A DNA stretch of 10,586 nucleotides from an uncultured Collinsella sp. (GCA_958372035.1 CATXML010000030.1:1-10586), one strand, 5' to 3'; shown: positions 1 to 5,464, counted from the stretch's first letter. Program-made: numbers and translations. Notes: generated by a model not told the origin, from the sequence alone.

Positions 1-563
1 CCTGCAAAGAGCATGGAAGGGTCGAATAGCTGGCCGACGAACGCATCCGTAAAGCTGCCGCCAAATTCTGAGAGTATCATTCCCGTGATTACGGCACCAA
101 GAAGCCTCACGGCAACGCCGCCGATAAGGAATAAATGTCCTACTCGACGAAGCGTATGGCTGCATTCAAGGTCAAAGGGCCTGCCTTCCTTTTCAATGTT
201 GAAGAAAAGCCTGCGCACGCTTAGCGCGATGGTAAGCGCGAGGCATGTCATCAAGAGGCTCCCTATGGCAGTGTGACCATCGTGTGCAACGAGCATAAGT
301 GGGGCCTGCGCATCGGTACCGACGATAGCAAGGCACGGTCCTTCGCCGGCTTGAAGTTCTACGGATTGGAGACACGACCCTTGGGAGAGGCCAGGCAATA
401 TGAGTAGAAGGTCAATCATAATGACTGCGAGGAGTCCCAGAGCGAGCGCTGTGGTAATGCAGATTGTGGCCCATTTGCAGATGCGAGCGAGCTTCTTCAG
501 TTTAGCTATCGTCTGTTCGCGGCTGATGGTTTCATTCGATGTGGACGCGTTCCAGCGGATCAT
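1..563 (-). CDS. DUF2975-type membrane protein, 3' end cut off by window edge
   Basis: An uninterrupted minus-strand frame runs from an ATG at 563-561 to the left edge, giving 187 residues with no stop. A GGAGGGG ribosome site sits a few bases upstream of the ATG. The protein shows a charged N-terminus (about 1-28) and likely membrane segments near residues 32-57, 99-116 and 140-163. Between the second and third segments is a motif (VRRLFFNIEKEGRPF, then LRRVGHLF) that matches my memory of the DUF2975 family. The last visible residues (FDPSMLFA) fit the start of that family's final membrane helix. Such genes are often followed by a small Xre-type HTH regulator gene, which would lie outside this window. 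The function is unknown; a role in membrane-linked sensing or regulation is only a guess. It is transcribed away from the PTS operon and shows no functional link to it. Confidence 0.78.
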   Translation of the reverse strand, partial: MIRWNASTSNETISREQTIAKLKKLARICKWATICITTALALGLLAVIMIDLLLILPGLSQGSCLQSVELQAGEGPCLAIVGTDAQAPLMLVAHDGHTAIGSLLMTCLALTIALSVRRLFFNIEKEGRPFDLECSHTLRRVGHLFLIGGVAVRLLGAVITGMILSEFGGSFTDAFVGQLFDPSMLFA

Positions 564-586
564 AGCCCCTCCAACCAATCTCTTGG

Positions 587-602
587 ATGATACTTGTATC
601 AT
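587..602. promoter_or_regulatory. 16-bp palindrome upstream of the DUF2975 gene, likely operator
   Basis: The sequence ATGATAC-TT-GTATCAT is a perfect inverted repeat with 7-bp arms and a 2-bp centre. It lies about 24 bases upstream of the DUF2975 start codon, beside an AT-rich stretch (about 600-632) that holds TATGAT, a near-match to a -10 box, on the minus strand. No good -35 hexamer is visible. The position suits an operator over the promoter or early transcript of that gene. The binding protein is unknown; an HTH regulator encoded just beyond the left edge is a natural candidate but cannot be seen. Confidence 0.5.
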
Positions 603-632
603 ATATCATAATTAATGATAAACGATAAATAA

Positions 633-851
633 TTACGGATACTGAGTAAGTAATGATTGAAAACGATTAGCGTGAGCTATTAGCTCATTTTGGATGCCGG
701 AGTTTAGCGCGCGGGGGATGAGGACAAATGCCAAAACTTCCCGTGATCGCGCAAGTGCTTCATCGGGTTTCCCCAATTCATCCAGGAAAACGGCCGTAAA
801 CGATTGGAAATAACCGCTGAGCGGTCGAAAACTACCGTTCACCGATAATTT
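633..851 (-). pseudogene. Possible short gene remnant, unrecognised
   Basis: A minus-strand frame stays open from an in-frame TAG at 854-852 to a stop at 633-635. From a possible GTG at 842 it would encode 69 residues. The middle part (LDELGKPDEALARSREVLAF) looks like a helical TPR-type repeat, as in the C-terminal halves of some regulators. No ribosome site precedes the GTG and no longer frame can be rebuilt upstream. It may be a decayed fragment or chance coding potential; I lean slightly to remnant because the peptide looks protein-like. Confidence 0.2.
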
Positions 852-1112
852 CTAAACTGGTTCTAACTGGTATTAAGTCAAAAAGACCAATTCACAAATC
901 TTCACAATGACCTGCATTTTTTCTACATGCCATTTTTGGCCACCCTGCGTTGTTTAGACACAGAAAAGGTTCCGATCATTCGTCGAACCATTTCGAAACG
1001 GTTTCAAAGCCGCAGGTAGAAGTGTTAACGAGCGGTAAACGGTCGATTTATCGCCGTGAGCGGTGCAAAAACGTTTTACTGCGTGAATCAGCGAAAGCGA
1101 CCTCTTCTGTGA

Positions 1113-1121
1113 TGATATAGT
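1113..1121 (+). promoter_or_regulatory. Candidate extended -10 promoter element of the PTS operon
   Basis: TGATATAGT fits an extended -10 element (TGn followed by TATAGT, 5 of 6 to TATAAT). I find no good -35 at the usual distance, which is acceptable for an extended -10 promoter. Transcription would start around 1128, leaving a leader of about 140 bases before the EIIA gene. The operator copies at 1138-1169 would lie just downstream of the start, where a bound repressor could block transcription. Confidence 0.4.
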
Positions 1122-1137
1122 GACAACAACACGTCAC

Positions 1138-1169
1138 GTGGTTACTACCAGTTGAGAGACCACTGGTCT
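1138..1169. promoter_or_regulatory. Two adjacent GntR (DasR/NagR-like) operator candidates before the PTS operon
   Basis: The first site (1138-1153, GTGGTTACTACCAGTT) has the symmetric core TGGT-TACT-ACCA. The second (1157-1169) is a perfect palindrome with arms AGACCA and TGGTCT around one base. HutC-subfamily GntR regulators of amino sugar genes, such as DasR and NagR, bind sites close to ACTGGTCTAGACCAGT. The core of the first site (GGTTACTACCAG) recurs exactly upstream of the agaS-type gene at 5431-5442. The local GntR protein at 4658-5389 is the likely binder. The second palindrome has the half-sites in the opposite order, so it is the less certain of the two. Confidence 0.6.
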
Positions 1170-1214
1170 TCAAAGAACGCTTTCCAAGAAGCTTTAAGGG
1201 CGTCCGCCCGCTGG

Positions 1215-1256
1215 CTTCCGAAAACATCGGACTCAGATCGTACACACCTTCGGAAG
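1215..1256 (+). promoter_or_regulatory. Leader hairpin covering the EIIA ribosome site
   Basis: CTTCCGAA (1215-1222) and TTCGGAAG (1249-1256) form a perfect 8-bp inverted repeat around a 26-base loop. The right arm includes most of the Shine-Dalgarno sequence GGAAGGG (1252-1258), which sits 8 bases before the EIIA start. Folded mRNA would hide the ribosome site. An upstream hairpin is also possible (AAGC 1189-1192 with GCTT 1214-1217, enclosing GGGC/GCCC at 1198-1209). It shares bases 1215-1217 with the first hairpin, so the two could compete. Nothing here identifies a known riboswitch class. Confidence 0.45.
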
Positions 1257-1266
1257 GGAAATTTGA

Positions 1267-1710
1267 ATGGTTGGCTTTATTCTTACCGGTCATGGACAGT
1301 TCGCACCCGGCCTCGCAAGCGCTATCGCTATGGTCGCCGGTGATCAGCCCGCTTTTACCGTCGTTCCTTTCGAGGGCGACCAGGCTGCTTCCTACGGTGA
1401 GGATCTCCGCGCCGCTATCACCGCCATGCGCGAGGAGTGCGATGGCGTGCTCGTCTTTACCGACCTGCTTGGTGGTACCCCGTTCAACCAGGCAATGATG
1501 ATTGCCCAGGATGTCGACAACGTCGAGATTCTGACTGGCACGAACCTTCCCATGGTTATTGAGCTTCTGTTCCTCCGCGGCAACGCTACGCTCGCCGAGC
1601 TTGGCGAGCAGGCCGTGACCGTTGGCCAGACGGGCATCACCGCCCAGACGGTTGCCTCCGTCGCTGGTGCCGAGGAAGAGGATATCTTCGGTGACGAGGA
1701 CGGCATCTAA
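1267..1710 (+). CDS. agaF: PTS EIIA component, mannose family (GalNAc-type AgaF)
   Basis: This 147-residue cytoplasmic protein carries phosphate from HPr to the EIIB partner. The mannose-family EIIA fold shows from the first residues. The motif GHGQFAPG holds the phosphorylated histidine (His9), and VFTDLLGGTPFN (62-74) holds the conserved active-site aspartate (Asp66). These match His10 and Asp67 of E. coli ManX by position. The length is usual for a free EIIA domain. The ATG at 1267 follows GGAAGGG at 1252-1258. The stop codon overlaps the start of the YajC-like gene (TAATG), so the two are probably translationally coupled. It is first in an operon with YajC-like, EIIB, EIIC and EIID genes. 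The C-terminus is very acidic and ends in GDEDGI, much like the end of EIIC. The family is certain. The GalNAc or galactosamine substrate, and so the symbol, is inferred from the agaS- and nagA-type genes nearby. Confidence 0.92.
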   Translation: MVGFILTGHGQFAPGLASAIAMVAGDQPAFTVVPFEGDQAASYGEDLRAAITAMREECDGVLVFTDLLGGTPFNQAMMIAQDVDNVEILTGTNLPMVIELLFLRGNATLAELGEQAVTVGQTGITAQTVASVAGAEEEDIFGDEDGI

Positions 1711-1991
1711 TGGCCGATTTCGGAGCCAGCGTCCTGAGCTCCTCGGTCGCTCTTTTAGGTCTTCTCGTCATCATGGGTGTGATTTACACCATTTGGTCTC
1801 AGATCAACATGAAGAAGAAGCAGAAGTACTTCAAGGAGCTGCACACCGAGCTCAAGCCGGGTCAGGAGGTTCTTTTCGCCGGCGGTATCTACGGAACCGT
1901 CAAGGGCATCGAAGGCGAAAAGGTCCAGATCAAAGTCCGATCCGGTGCCGTCGTAGATGTTTCGCGTTACGCGATTCAGGAGATCAAGTAA
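1710..1991 (+). CDS. YajC-like small membrane protein in the PTS operon
   Basis: This 93-residue protein has one N-terminal membrane segment (about 9-29), a basic stretch after it (MKKKQKYFKEL, 34-44) and a compact soluble part with the family pattern LKPGQEVLFAGGIYGTVKGIEGEKV (48-72). This is the YajC family; YajC itself is an accessory partner of the SecDF translocon. The start codon overlaps the EIIA stop by one base, and EIIB follows 36 bases later. Its place between EIIA and EIIB suggests a job linked to the PTS rather than general secretion. YajC-annotated genes also sit in mannose-family PTS operons of streptococci, for example the hyaluronate-related operon of S. pneumoniae. The role may be assembly or stabilisation of EIIC/EIID, but that is inference. 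I assign no symbol because it is probably not the housekeeping yajC. Confidence 0.85.
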   Translation: MADFGASVLSSSVALLGLLVIMGVIYTIWSQINMKKKQKYFKELHTELKPGQEVLFAGGIYGTVKGIEGEKVQIKVRSGAVVDVSRYAIQEIK

Positions 1992-2027
1992 CTGTCGTCA
2001 GCAAATAACGAAAGGAAGCTGATCAAC

Positions 2028-2510
2028 ATGGCAGAACCCAACATTCTTCTTACCCGCATCGATAACCGACTGGTTCATGGTCAGGTCGCTACCCAGTGGA
2101 ACTCCACCTTGGGCTCCAACCTCATTCTCGTCGCCAACGACGATGTGTCGACCAACACCATGCGCCAGAACCTCATGAAGATGGCCGCTCCCGCCGGCGT
2201 CGCTACGCGTTTCTTCTCCCTGCAGAAGACCATCGACGTCATTGGCAAGGCGAGCCCGCGCCAGAAGATCTTCATCGTGGCCGAAACACCGGAAGACGTG
2301 CTTACGCTCGTCAAGGGCGGTGTGCCTATAAAGAAGGTAAACATCGGCAACATGCACATGTCGGAAGGAAAGCGCCAAGTCGCCACCTCCGTCGCAGTTA
2401 ACGACGAGGATGTCGCTGCGTTTAAAGAGCTGCAGGAATTGGGGGTGGAGTTGGAGATCAGGCGCGTTCCGAGCACGCCTGTTGAGGACACGAGCAAGCT
2501 CTTCTCGTAA
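2028..2510 (+). CDS. agaV: PTS EIIB component, mannose family (GalNAc-type AgaV)
   Basis: This 160-residue cytoplasmic protein takes phosphate from EIIA and passes it to the sugar as it crosses EIIC/EIID. The signature TRIDNRLVHGQVATQW (9-24) carries the phosphorylated His17. The length is normal for a free mannose-family EIIB. The segment NIGNMHMSEGKRQV (about 106-119) resembles GalNAc/galactosamine-type EIIB proteins as I recall them, where mannose-type proteins differ; this supports but does not prove the substrate. An AAAGGAAG ribosome site lies about 10 bases before the ATG. A 90-base gap with two possible hairpins separates it from EIIC. Confidence 0.92.
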   Translation: MAEPNILLTRIDNRLVHGQVATQWNSTLGSNLILVANDDVSTNTMRQNLMKMAAPAGVATRFFSLQKTIDVIGKASPRQKIFIVAETPEDVLTLVKGGVPIKKVNIGNMHMSEGKRQVATSVAVNDEDVAAFKELQELGVELEIRRVPSTPVEDTSKLFS

Positions 2511-2527
2511 TCCTCGTGATCCACGTT

Positions 2528-2577
2528 GTCAGGATTGAAACCCTGACGTTCTGTACGTGATATCCAAAGTGCGTACA
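2528..2577 (+). other. Intercistronic inverted repeats between EIIB and EIIC
   Basis: GTCAGG (2528-2533) pairs with CCTGAC (2542-2547) across 8 bases, and TGTACG (2552-2557) pairs with CGTACA (2572-2577) across 14 bases. Neither is followed by a T-run, so they are not intrinsic terminators. They could be mRNA processing or stability elements that set EIIA/EIIB levels apart from those of the membrane components. With arms of only 6 bp, chance is possible. Confidence 0.3.
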
Positions 2578-2600
2578 TACATTTTGAAAGGAGGAGCAAG

Positions 2601-3401
2601 ATGGAATACTCGATCATCCAGGTCGCTCTGGTCTTCATCGTCACGTTCGTCGCGGCAATCGACCAGTTCAACTTCCTCGAGTCTCTCTATCAGCCCATCG
2701 TCACCGGCGCCGTCATCGGTCTTATCCTTGGCGACCTCAACACCGGTCTTCTCGTGGGTGGTACCTATCAGCTCATGACGATCGGCAACATGCCGATCGG
2801 AGGCGCTCAGCCGCCTAACGCCGTCATCGGCGGCATCATGGCAGCCATTCTCGCTATCGCTACGGGCCTCGAGCCCAACGCGGCAGTCGGCCTTGCCATT
2901 CCGTTCGCTCTGCTTGGTCAGCTCGGCGTTACCCTGGTCTTCACGCTTATGTCGCCGCTCATGTCCTCCGCGGACAACATGGCCCACAACGCTGACACCA
3001 AGGGTATCGAGCGTCTGAACTACTTCGCCATGGCTCTGCTCGGCTTGATCTTCGCTGTCGTCGTCACCCTGTTCTTTATCGCTGGCGCTACCATCGGTCA
3101 GACCATCGCTTCCGCCATCCCGACTTGGCTGCAGACCGGTCTCTCCGCTGCAGGCGGCATGATGCGCTTCGTCGGCTTCGCCGTCCTGCTCAAGGTTATG
3201 ATGAACCGCGATATGTGGGGCTTCTTCCTCATGGGCTTTGGCCTCGCGCTCATCACCGTTGCCAACGATTCGCTGGCAACCCCTGCCCTGCTCATCCTCG
3301 CTCTCATCGGCTTCGGCATCGCTTTCTGGGACTTCCAGCAGCAGACCGAGCTGAAGGGTGCAGCTGTTTCTGACGGAGGTGACTTCGAAGATGGCATCTA
3401 A
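2601..3401 (+). CDS. agaW: PTS EIIC component, mannose family (GalNAc-type AgaW)
   Basis: This 266-residue integral membrane protein forms the sugar channel together with EIID. It is strongly hydrophobic with many membrane segments, and the family signatures are clear: AAIDQFNFLESLYQPIVTG (18-36), GDLNTGLLVGGTYQLMTIG (44-62) and GGAQPPNAVIGGIMA (67-81). The length is usual. A near-perfect ribosome site (AAAGGAGG, 2587-2594) lies 6 bases before the ATG. The C-terminal cytoplasmic tail is acidic and ends in DFEDGI, echoing the end of EIIA. The EIID gene starts inside this gene and overlaps it by 11 bases, which suggests coupled translation of the two membrane partners. The family is certain; the substrate is inferred from context. 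Confidence 0.92.
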   Translation: MEYSIIQVALVFIVTFVAAIDQFNFLESLYQPIVTGAVIGLILGDLNTGLLVGGTYQLMTIGNMPIGGAQPPNAVIGGIMAAILAIATGLEPNAAVGLAIPFALLGQLGVTLVFTLMSPLMSSADNMAHNADTKGIERLNYFAMALLGLIFAVVVTLFFIAGATIGQTIASAIPTWLQTGLSAAGGMMRFVGFAVLLKVMMNRDMWGFFLMGFGLALITVANDSLATPALLILALIGFGIAFWDFQQQTELKGAAVSDGGDFEDGI

Positions 3402-4473
3402 TGAGTATGTGATCCCGGAGCACTACGAGGATCTCACTCCTGCTCCGCAGCTCGACCAGAAGACCCTCAACAAGATGGCTTGGCGCTCCTGCTTCCTGCA
3501 GGCATCGTTCAACTACGAGCGCATGCAGGCCGCTGGCTGGCTTTACTCCATCATCCCCGGTCTGGAGAAGATCCACACCAACAAGAACGACCTCGCGGCT
3601 TCCATGAGCCACAACCTGGAGTTCTTCAACACTCACCCGTTCCTCGTCACCTTTGTTATGGGTATCGTGCTTTCGCTCGAGCAGAACAAGGTTGACATCC
3701 CCACGATTCGCGCCGTCCGCGTCGCCGCAATGGGCCCGCTCGGTGGTATCGGTGACGCCCTGTTCTGGCTGACGCTCGTGCCTATCACGGCCGGCATCAC
3801 CTCCAACATGGCCATCAACGGCAATGCCGCTGCGCCGATCATCTTCCTGGTGATCTTCAACGTCGTCCAGTTCGCTCTGCGCTTCTGGCTCATGAACTGG
3901 TCCTACAAGCTTGGCACCAGCGCTATTGACGCTCTGACTGCCAACATGCAGGCCTTCACGCGTGCCGCTTCCATTATGGGCGTCTTCGTCGTCGGTTGCC
4001 TGGTCGTCACCATGGGTGGCACCCAGATCAACCTCCAGATCCCCAACGGCACCACCCGTGGCCTCTCCGCTACTACCGTGATCGTCTCCGAGAAGGAGGC
4101 CGAGAACTTCACCGGTATGGAGGGCATCGATACCGAGACCGCTGAGGCCGGTACCATCGCCATGACCGATGAGGACGGCAACGCCCTCACCGCTTCCGAT
4201 GCCGACGGCAACGCTGTCGAGTGCGGCGTCACCGATCTGGGCAACGGCATGGCATCCGTTACCTACGGTACCGTCACCGAGGATCCGGTCAACTTCTCCG
4301 TTGCCGACACCCTCAACACCATCGTCCCGAAGCTCGTCCCGCTTATGCTTACGCTGCTGCTTTACTACATGTTCGCTAAGCACAGCTGGACCCCGACCAA
4401 GGGCATTCTGCTGCTCTTCGTTCTGGGCATCCTGGGCGCTGGCCCGCTTGGTCTCTGGCCGAGCATCTGGTAA
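3391..4473 (+). CDS. agaE: PTS EIID component, mannose family, with enlarged loop (AgaE-type)
   Basis: This 360-residue protein is the second membrane partner of the sugar channel. I place the start at ATG 3391, because GGAGGTGA (3375-3382) lies 8 bases upstream; an earlier in-frame ATG at 3358 lacks such a site and would overlap EIIC more. Family hallmarks are clear: LDQKTLNKMAWRSCFLQASFN (21-41, near the N-terminus), NTHPFLVTFVMGIVLSLE (80-97) and AMGPLGGIGDALFW (113-126). Membrane segments lie near 193-210 and 311-329, with a further one at the C-terminus. EIID proteins are usually about 260-300 residues. The extra length lies in a hydrophilic acidic stretch at about 211-305, where a short extracytoplasmic loop normally precedes the NTIVPKLVPLMLTLL segment. 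The inserted part (EDGNALTASDADGNAVE at 261-277 and around it) has no recognised domain. Function is very likely retained because the core is intact. Confidence 0.92.
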   Translation: MASNEYVIPEHYEDLTPAPQLDQKTLNKMAWRSCFLQASFNYERMQAAGWLYSIIPGLEKIHTNKNDLAASMSHNLEFFNTHPFLVTFVMGIVLSLEQNKVDIPTIRAVRVAAMGPLGGIGDALFWLTLVPITAGITSNMAINGNAAAPIIFLVIFNVVQFALRFWLMNWSYKLGTSAIDALTANMQAFTRAASIMGVFVVGCLVVTMGGTQINLQIPNGTTRGLSATTVIVSEKEAENFTGMEGIDTETAEAGTIAMTDEDGNALTASDADGNAVECGVTDLGNGMASVTYGTVTEDPVNFSVADTLNTIVPKLVPLMLTLLLYYMFAKHSWTPTKGILLLFVLGILGAGPLGLWPSIW

Positions 4474-4486
4474 GGCTCTAGCTTGA

Positions 4487-4515
4487 GGGGTGTGTCCCTA
4501 CGCGGCTCACACCCC
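4487..4515 (+). other. Hairpin between EIID stop and terminator
   Basis: GGGGTGTG (4487-4494) and CACACCCC (4508-4515) form a perfect 8-bp stem with a 13-base loop just after the EIID stop. The next bases (CCCCTTAAG, 4517-4525) can also pair with CTTGAGGGG (4482-4490), so two folds compete. There is no T-run. It may protect the 3' end of the PTS mRNA. Confidence 0.4.
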
Positions 4516-4539
4516 GACCCCTTAAGCCATGTGTATGTT

Positions 4540-4581
4540 AAAAGCCGCGTGCTCGAAAGAGCGCGCGGCTTTTGTTTTCTT
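4540..4581 (+). terminator. Strong intrinsic terminator of the PTS operon
   Basis: A 15-bp stem pairs AAAAGCCGCG-T-GCTC (4540-4554) with GAGC-G-CGCGGCTTTT (4559-4573), with a GAAA tetraloop and one T-G wobble. It runs straight into a T-rich tract (4570-4581). This separates the PTS operon from the regulator gene. Confidence 0.92.
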
Positions 4582-4609
4582 GATGATTCGGGTGTGGCAG
4601 ACCGATAAT
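4580..4609 (+). promoter_or_regulatory. Candidate promoter of the GntR gene
   Basis: TTGATG (4580-4585) and GATAAT (4604-4609) are spaced 18 bases apart and lie just after the upstream terminator. An inverted repeat GGGTGT (4590-4595) / ACACCC (4615-4620) brackets the -10 box and might be an operator. The TGGT/ACCA operator core found before the PTS and agaS genes is absent here, so autoregulation through it is not evident. Confidence 0.45.
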
Positions 4610-4657
4610 GCTAAACACCCAAGGTAGTAGCCTAGTTTGAGCAAAAGGGAGGATAGG

Positions 4658-5389
4658 ATGGCGATCGGAGCGCGCAAGCAACCGCTGTACGATCAGCTGG
4701 TCGATATTCTGACCGAAAAGATTGACCATGAATATCGCGCCGGTGACATGATTCCTTCCGAGCGCGAACTTTCGGAGCGCTATGGTCTCTCGCGCACTAC
4801 GGTACGCCTGGCTCTGCAGGAACTGGAGCGTTTAGGACTGGTGGTTCGGCAGCACGGCCGCGGTACCTTTGTGACCGACCGTTCGGCAAAGGCAACCAAT
4901 CTTATGCAGTCCTACAGCTTTACCGAGCAGATGCGCGCGATGGGTCGTGACCCCGAGACCACGATTCTCGATTTTTGCGAGATGGAGGCCGATAAGAATC
5001 TGGCCGAGCATATGGGATTACGTATCGGTGATCGCATTTTTAAGCTCAAGCGCCTTCGTTCTGCCGACAACATGCCCATGATGGTCGAACGTAGCTATCT
5101 ACCGGTTCGTCAATTTCTGTCCCTAAAGCGACCGCTGCTGGAGCGTAAGCCGCTTTACGATGTGATTGAGCAAGACTTTAAGCAAAAAATACGCGTGGCC
5201 GAAGAGGAGTTCTATGCGAGCATAGCCCGTCCCACCGATGCCCACCTTTTGGAAATTGTCGAGGGCTCGCCTGTGCTCGATTTGGTTAGGACTACGTATA
5301 ACGAGTCAAACGAGGTTGTGGAGTATACGCTCTCGGTTGCTCGTGCCGATCAGTTTAAATACAAGGTTTACCACCAGCGTAGCGACTAG
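4658..5389 (+). CDS. GntR-family (HutC/UTRA) transcriptional regulator of the amino sugar locus
   Basis: This 243-residue protein has an N-terminal winged helix (about 8-73), with SERELSERYGLSRTTVRLAL (34-53) as the helix-turn-helix and RQHGRGTFV (64-72) as the wing. A UTRA ligand-binding domain follows (about 90-238), with typical elements MVERSYLP (142-149) and VVEYTLSVARAD (220-231). The length is typical of NagR, DasR and AgaR2-like regulators, which sense phosphorylated amino sugars and bind TGGT/ACCA-type operators. I chose ATG 4658 because AAGGGAGGA lies just before it; an in-frame TTG at 4637 has no better site. It lies between the PTS operon and the agaS-type gene, both of which carry a matching operator core. 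The effector is probably an amino sugar phosphate or sugar phosphate of this pathway, by inference. Repression relieved by ligand is the likely mode. Confidence 0.92.
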   Translation: MAIGARKQPLYDQLVDILTEKIDHEYRAGDMIPSERELSERYGLSRTTVRLALQELERLGLVVRQHGRGTFVTDRSAKATNLMQSYSFTEQMRAMGRDPETTILDFCEMEADKNLAEHMGLRIGDRIFKLKRLRSADNMPMMVERSYLPVRQFLSLKRPLLERKPLYDVIEQDFKQKIRVAEEEFYASIARPTDAHLLEIVEGSPVLDLVRTTYNESNEVVEYTLSVARADQFKYKVYHQRSD

Positions 5390-5427
5390 TGTTGGCATCG
5401 TTTCCATATGATGATTCTTTGTATTTA

Positions 5428-5464
5428 ACTGGTTACTACCAGATAACCAACCGAAGTGTATAAT
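5428..5464 (+). promoter_or_regulatory. Operator and promoter of the agaS-type gene
   Basis: CTGGT-TACT-ACCAG (5429-5442) is a perfect 5-bp inverted repeat within ACTGGTTACTACCAGA, close to the DasR/NagR-type consensus. It shares the 12-base run GGTTACTACCAG with the site at 1140-1151. A consensus -10 box TATAAT lies at 5459-5464, so the operator covers the expected -35 area and a bound repressor would block polymerase. No good independent -35 is seen; TTACTA at 5433-5438 is weak and too far. Confidence 0.7.

Larger units (their letters stand above)
564..1266. other. 703-base non-coding region between divergent genes
   Basis: This stretch separates the minus-strand DUF2975 gene from the plus-strand PTS operon and is more AT-rich than its neighbours, mainly at 590-660. 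From left to right it holds the upstream region of the DUF2975 gene with a 16-bp palindrome (587-602), a short open frame that may be a gene remnant (633-851, minus), a 13-bp palindrome ACCGCT-G-AGCGGT (813-825), a direct repeat AACTGGT (855-861 and 865-871), an odd-length palindrome GAAAC-G-GTTTC (995-1005), and the promoter, operator and leader of the PTS operon (about 1113-1266). I see no convincing gene of normal length in it. Confidence 0.7.

Noticed and set aside
13..276. Plus-strand open frame of 87 codons at the left edge
   Set aside because: It lies opposite the DUF2975-type frame, which has recognisable motifs, membrane segments and a ribosome site; this one has none.
991..1009. Classical catabolite-response (cre) site
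   Set aside because: The palindrome has a single-base centre and is one base shorter than the cre consensus, so the C and G positions do not line up.
3358..3390. Upstream ATG as the EIID start
   Set aside because: GGAGGTGA at 3375-3382 is well placed for ATG 3391, while ATG 3358 has no comparable ribosome site and would extend the overlap with EIIC.
3401..3403. TAATG at the EIIC stop as the EIID start, as in EIIA/YajC
   Set aside because: This ATG is in a different frame from EIID, so it cannot be the start.
3304..4383. Long minus-strand open frame of 359 codons opposite EIID
   Set aside because: It is antisense to a clear EIID gene and rich in His, Asp, Gly and Val, as expected from the reverse complement of GC-biased codons. 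It has no recognised domain.
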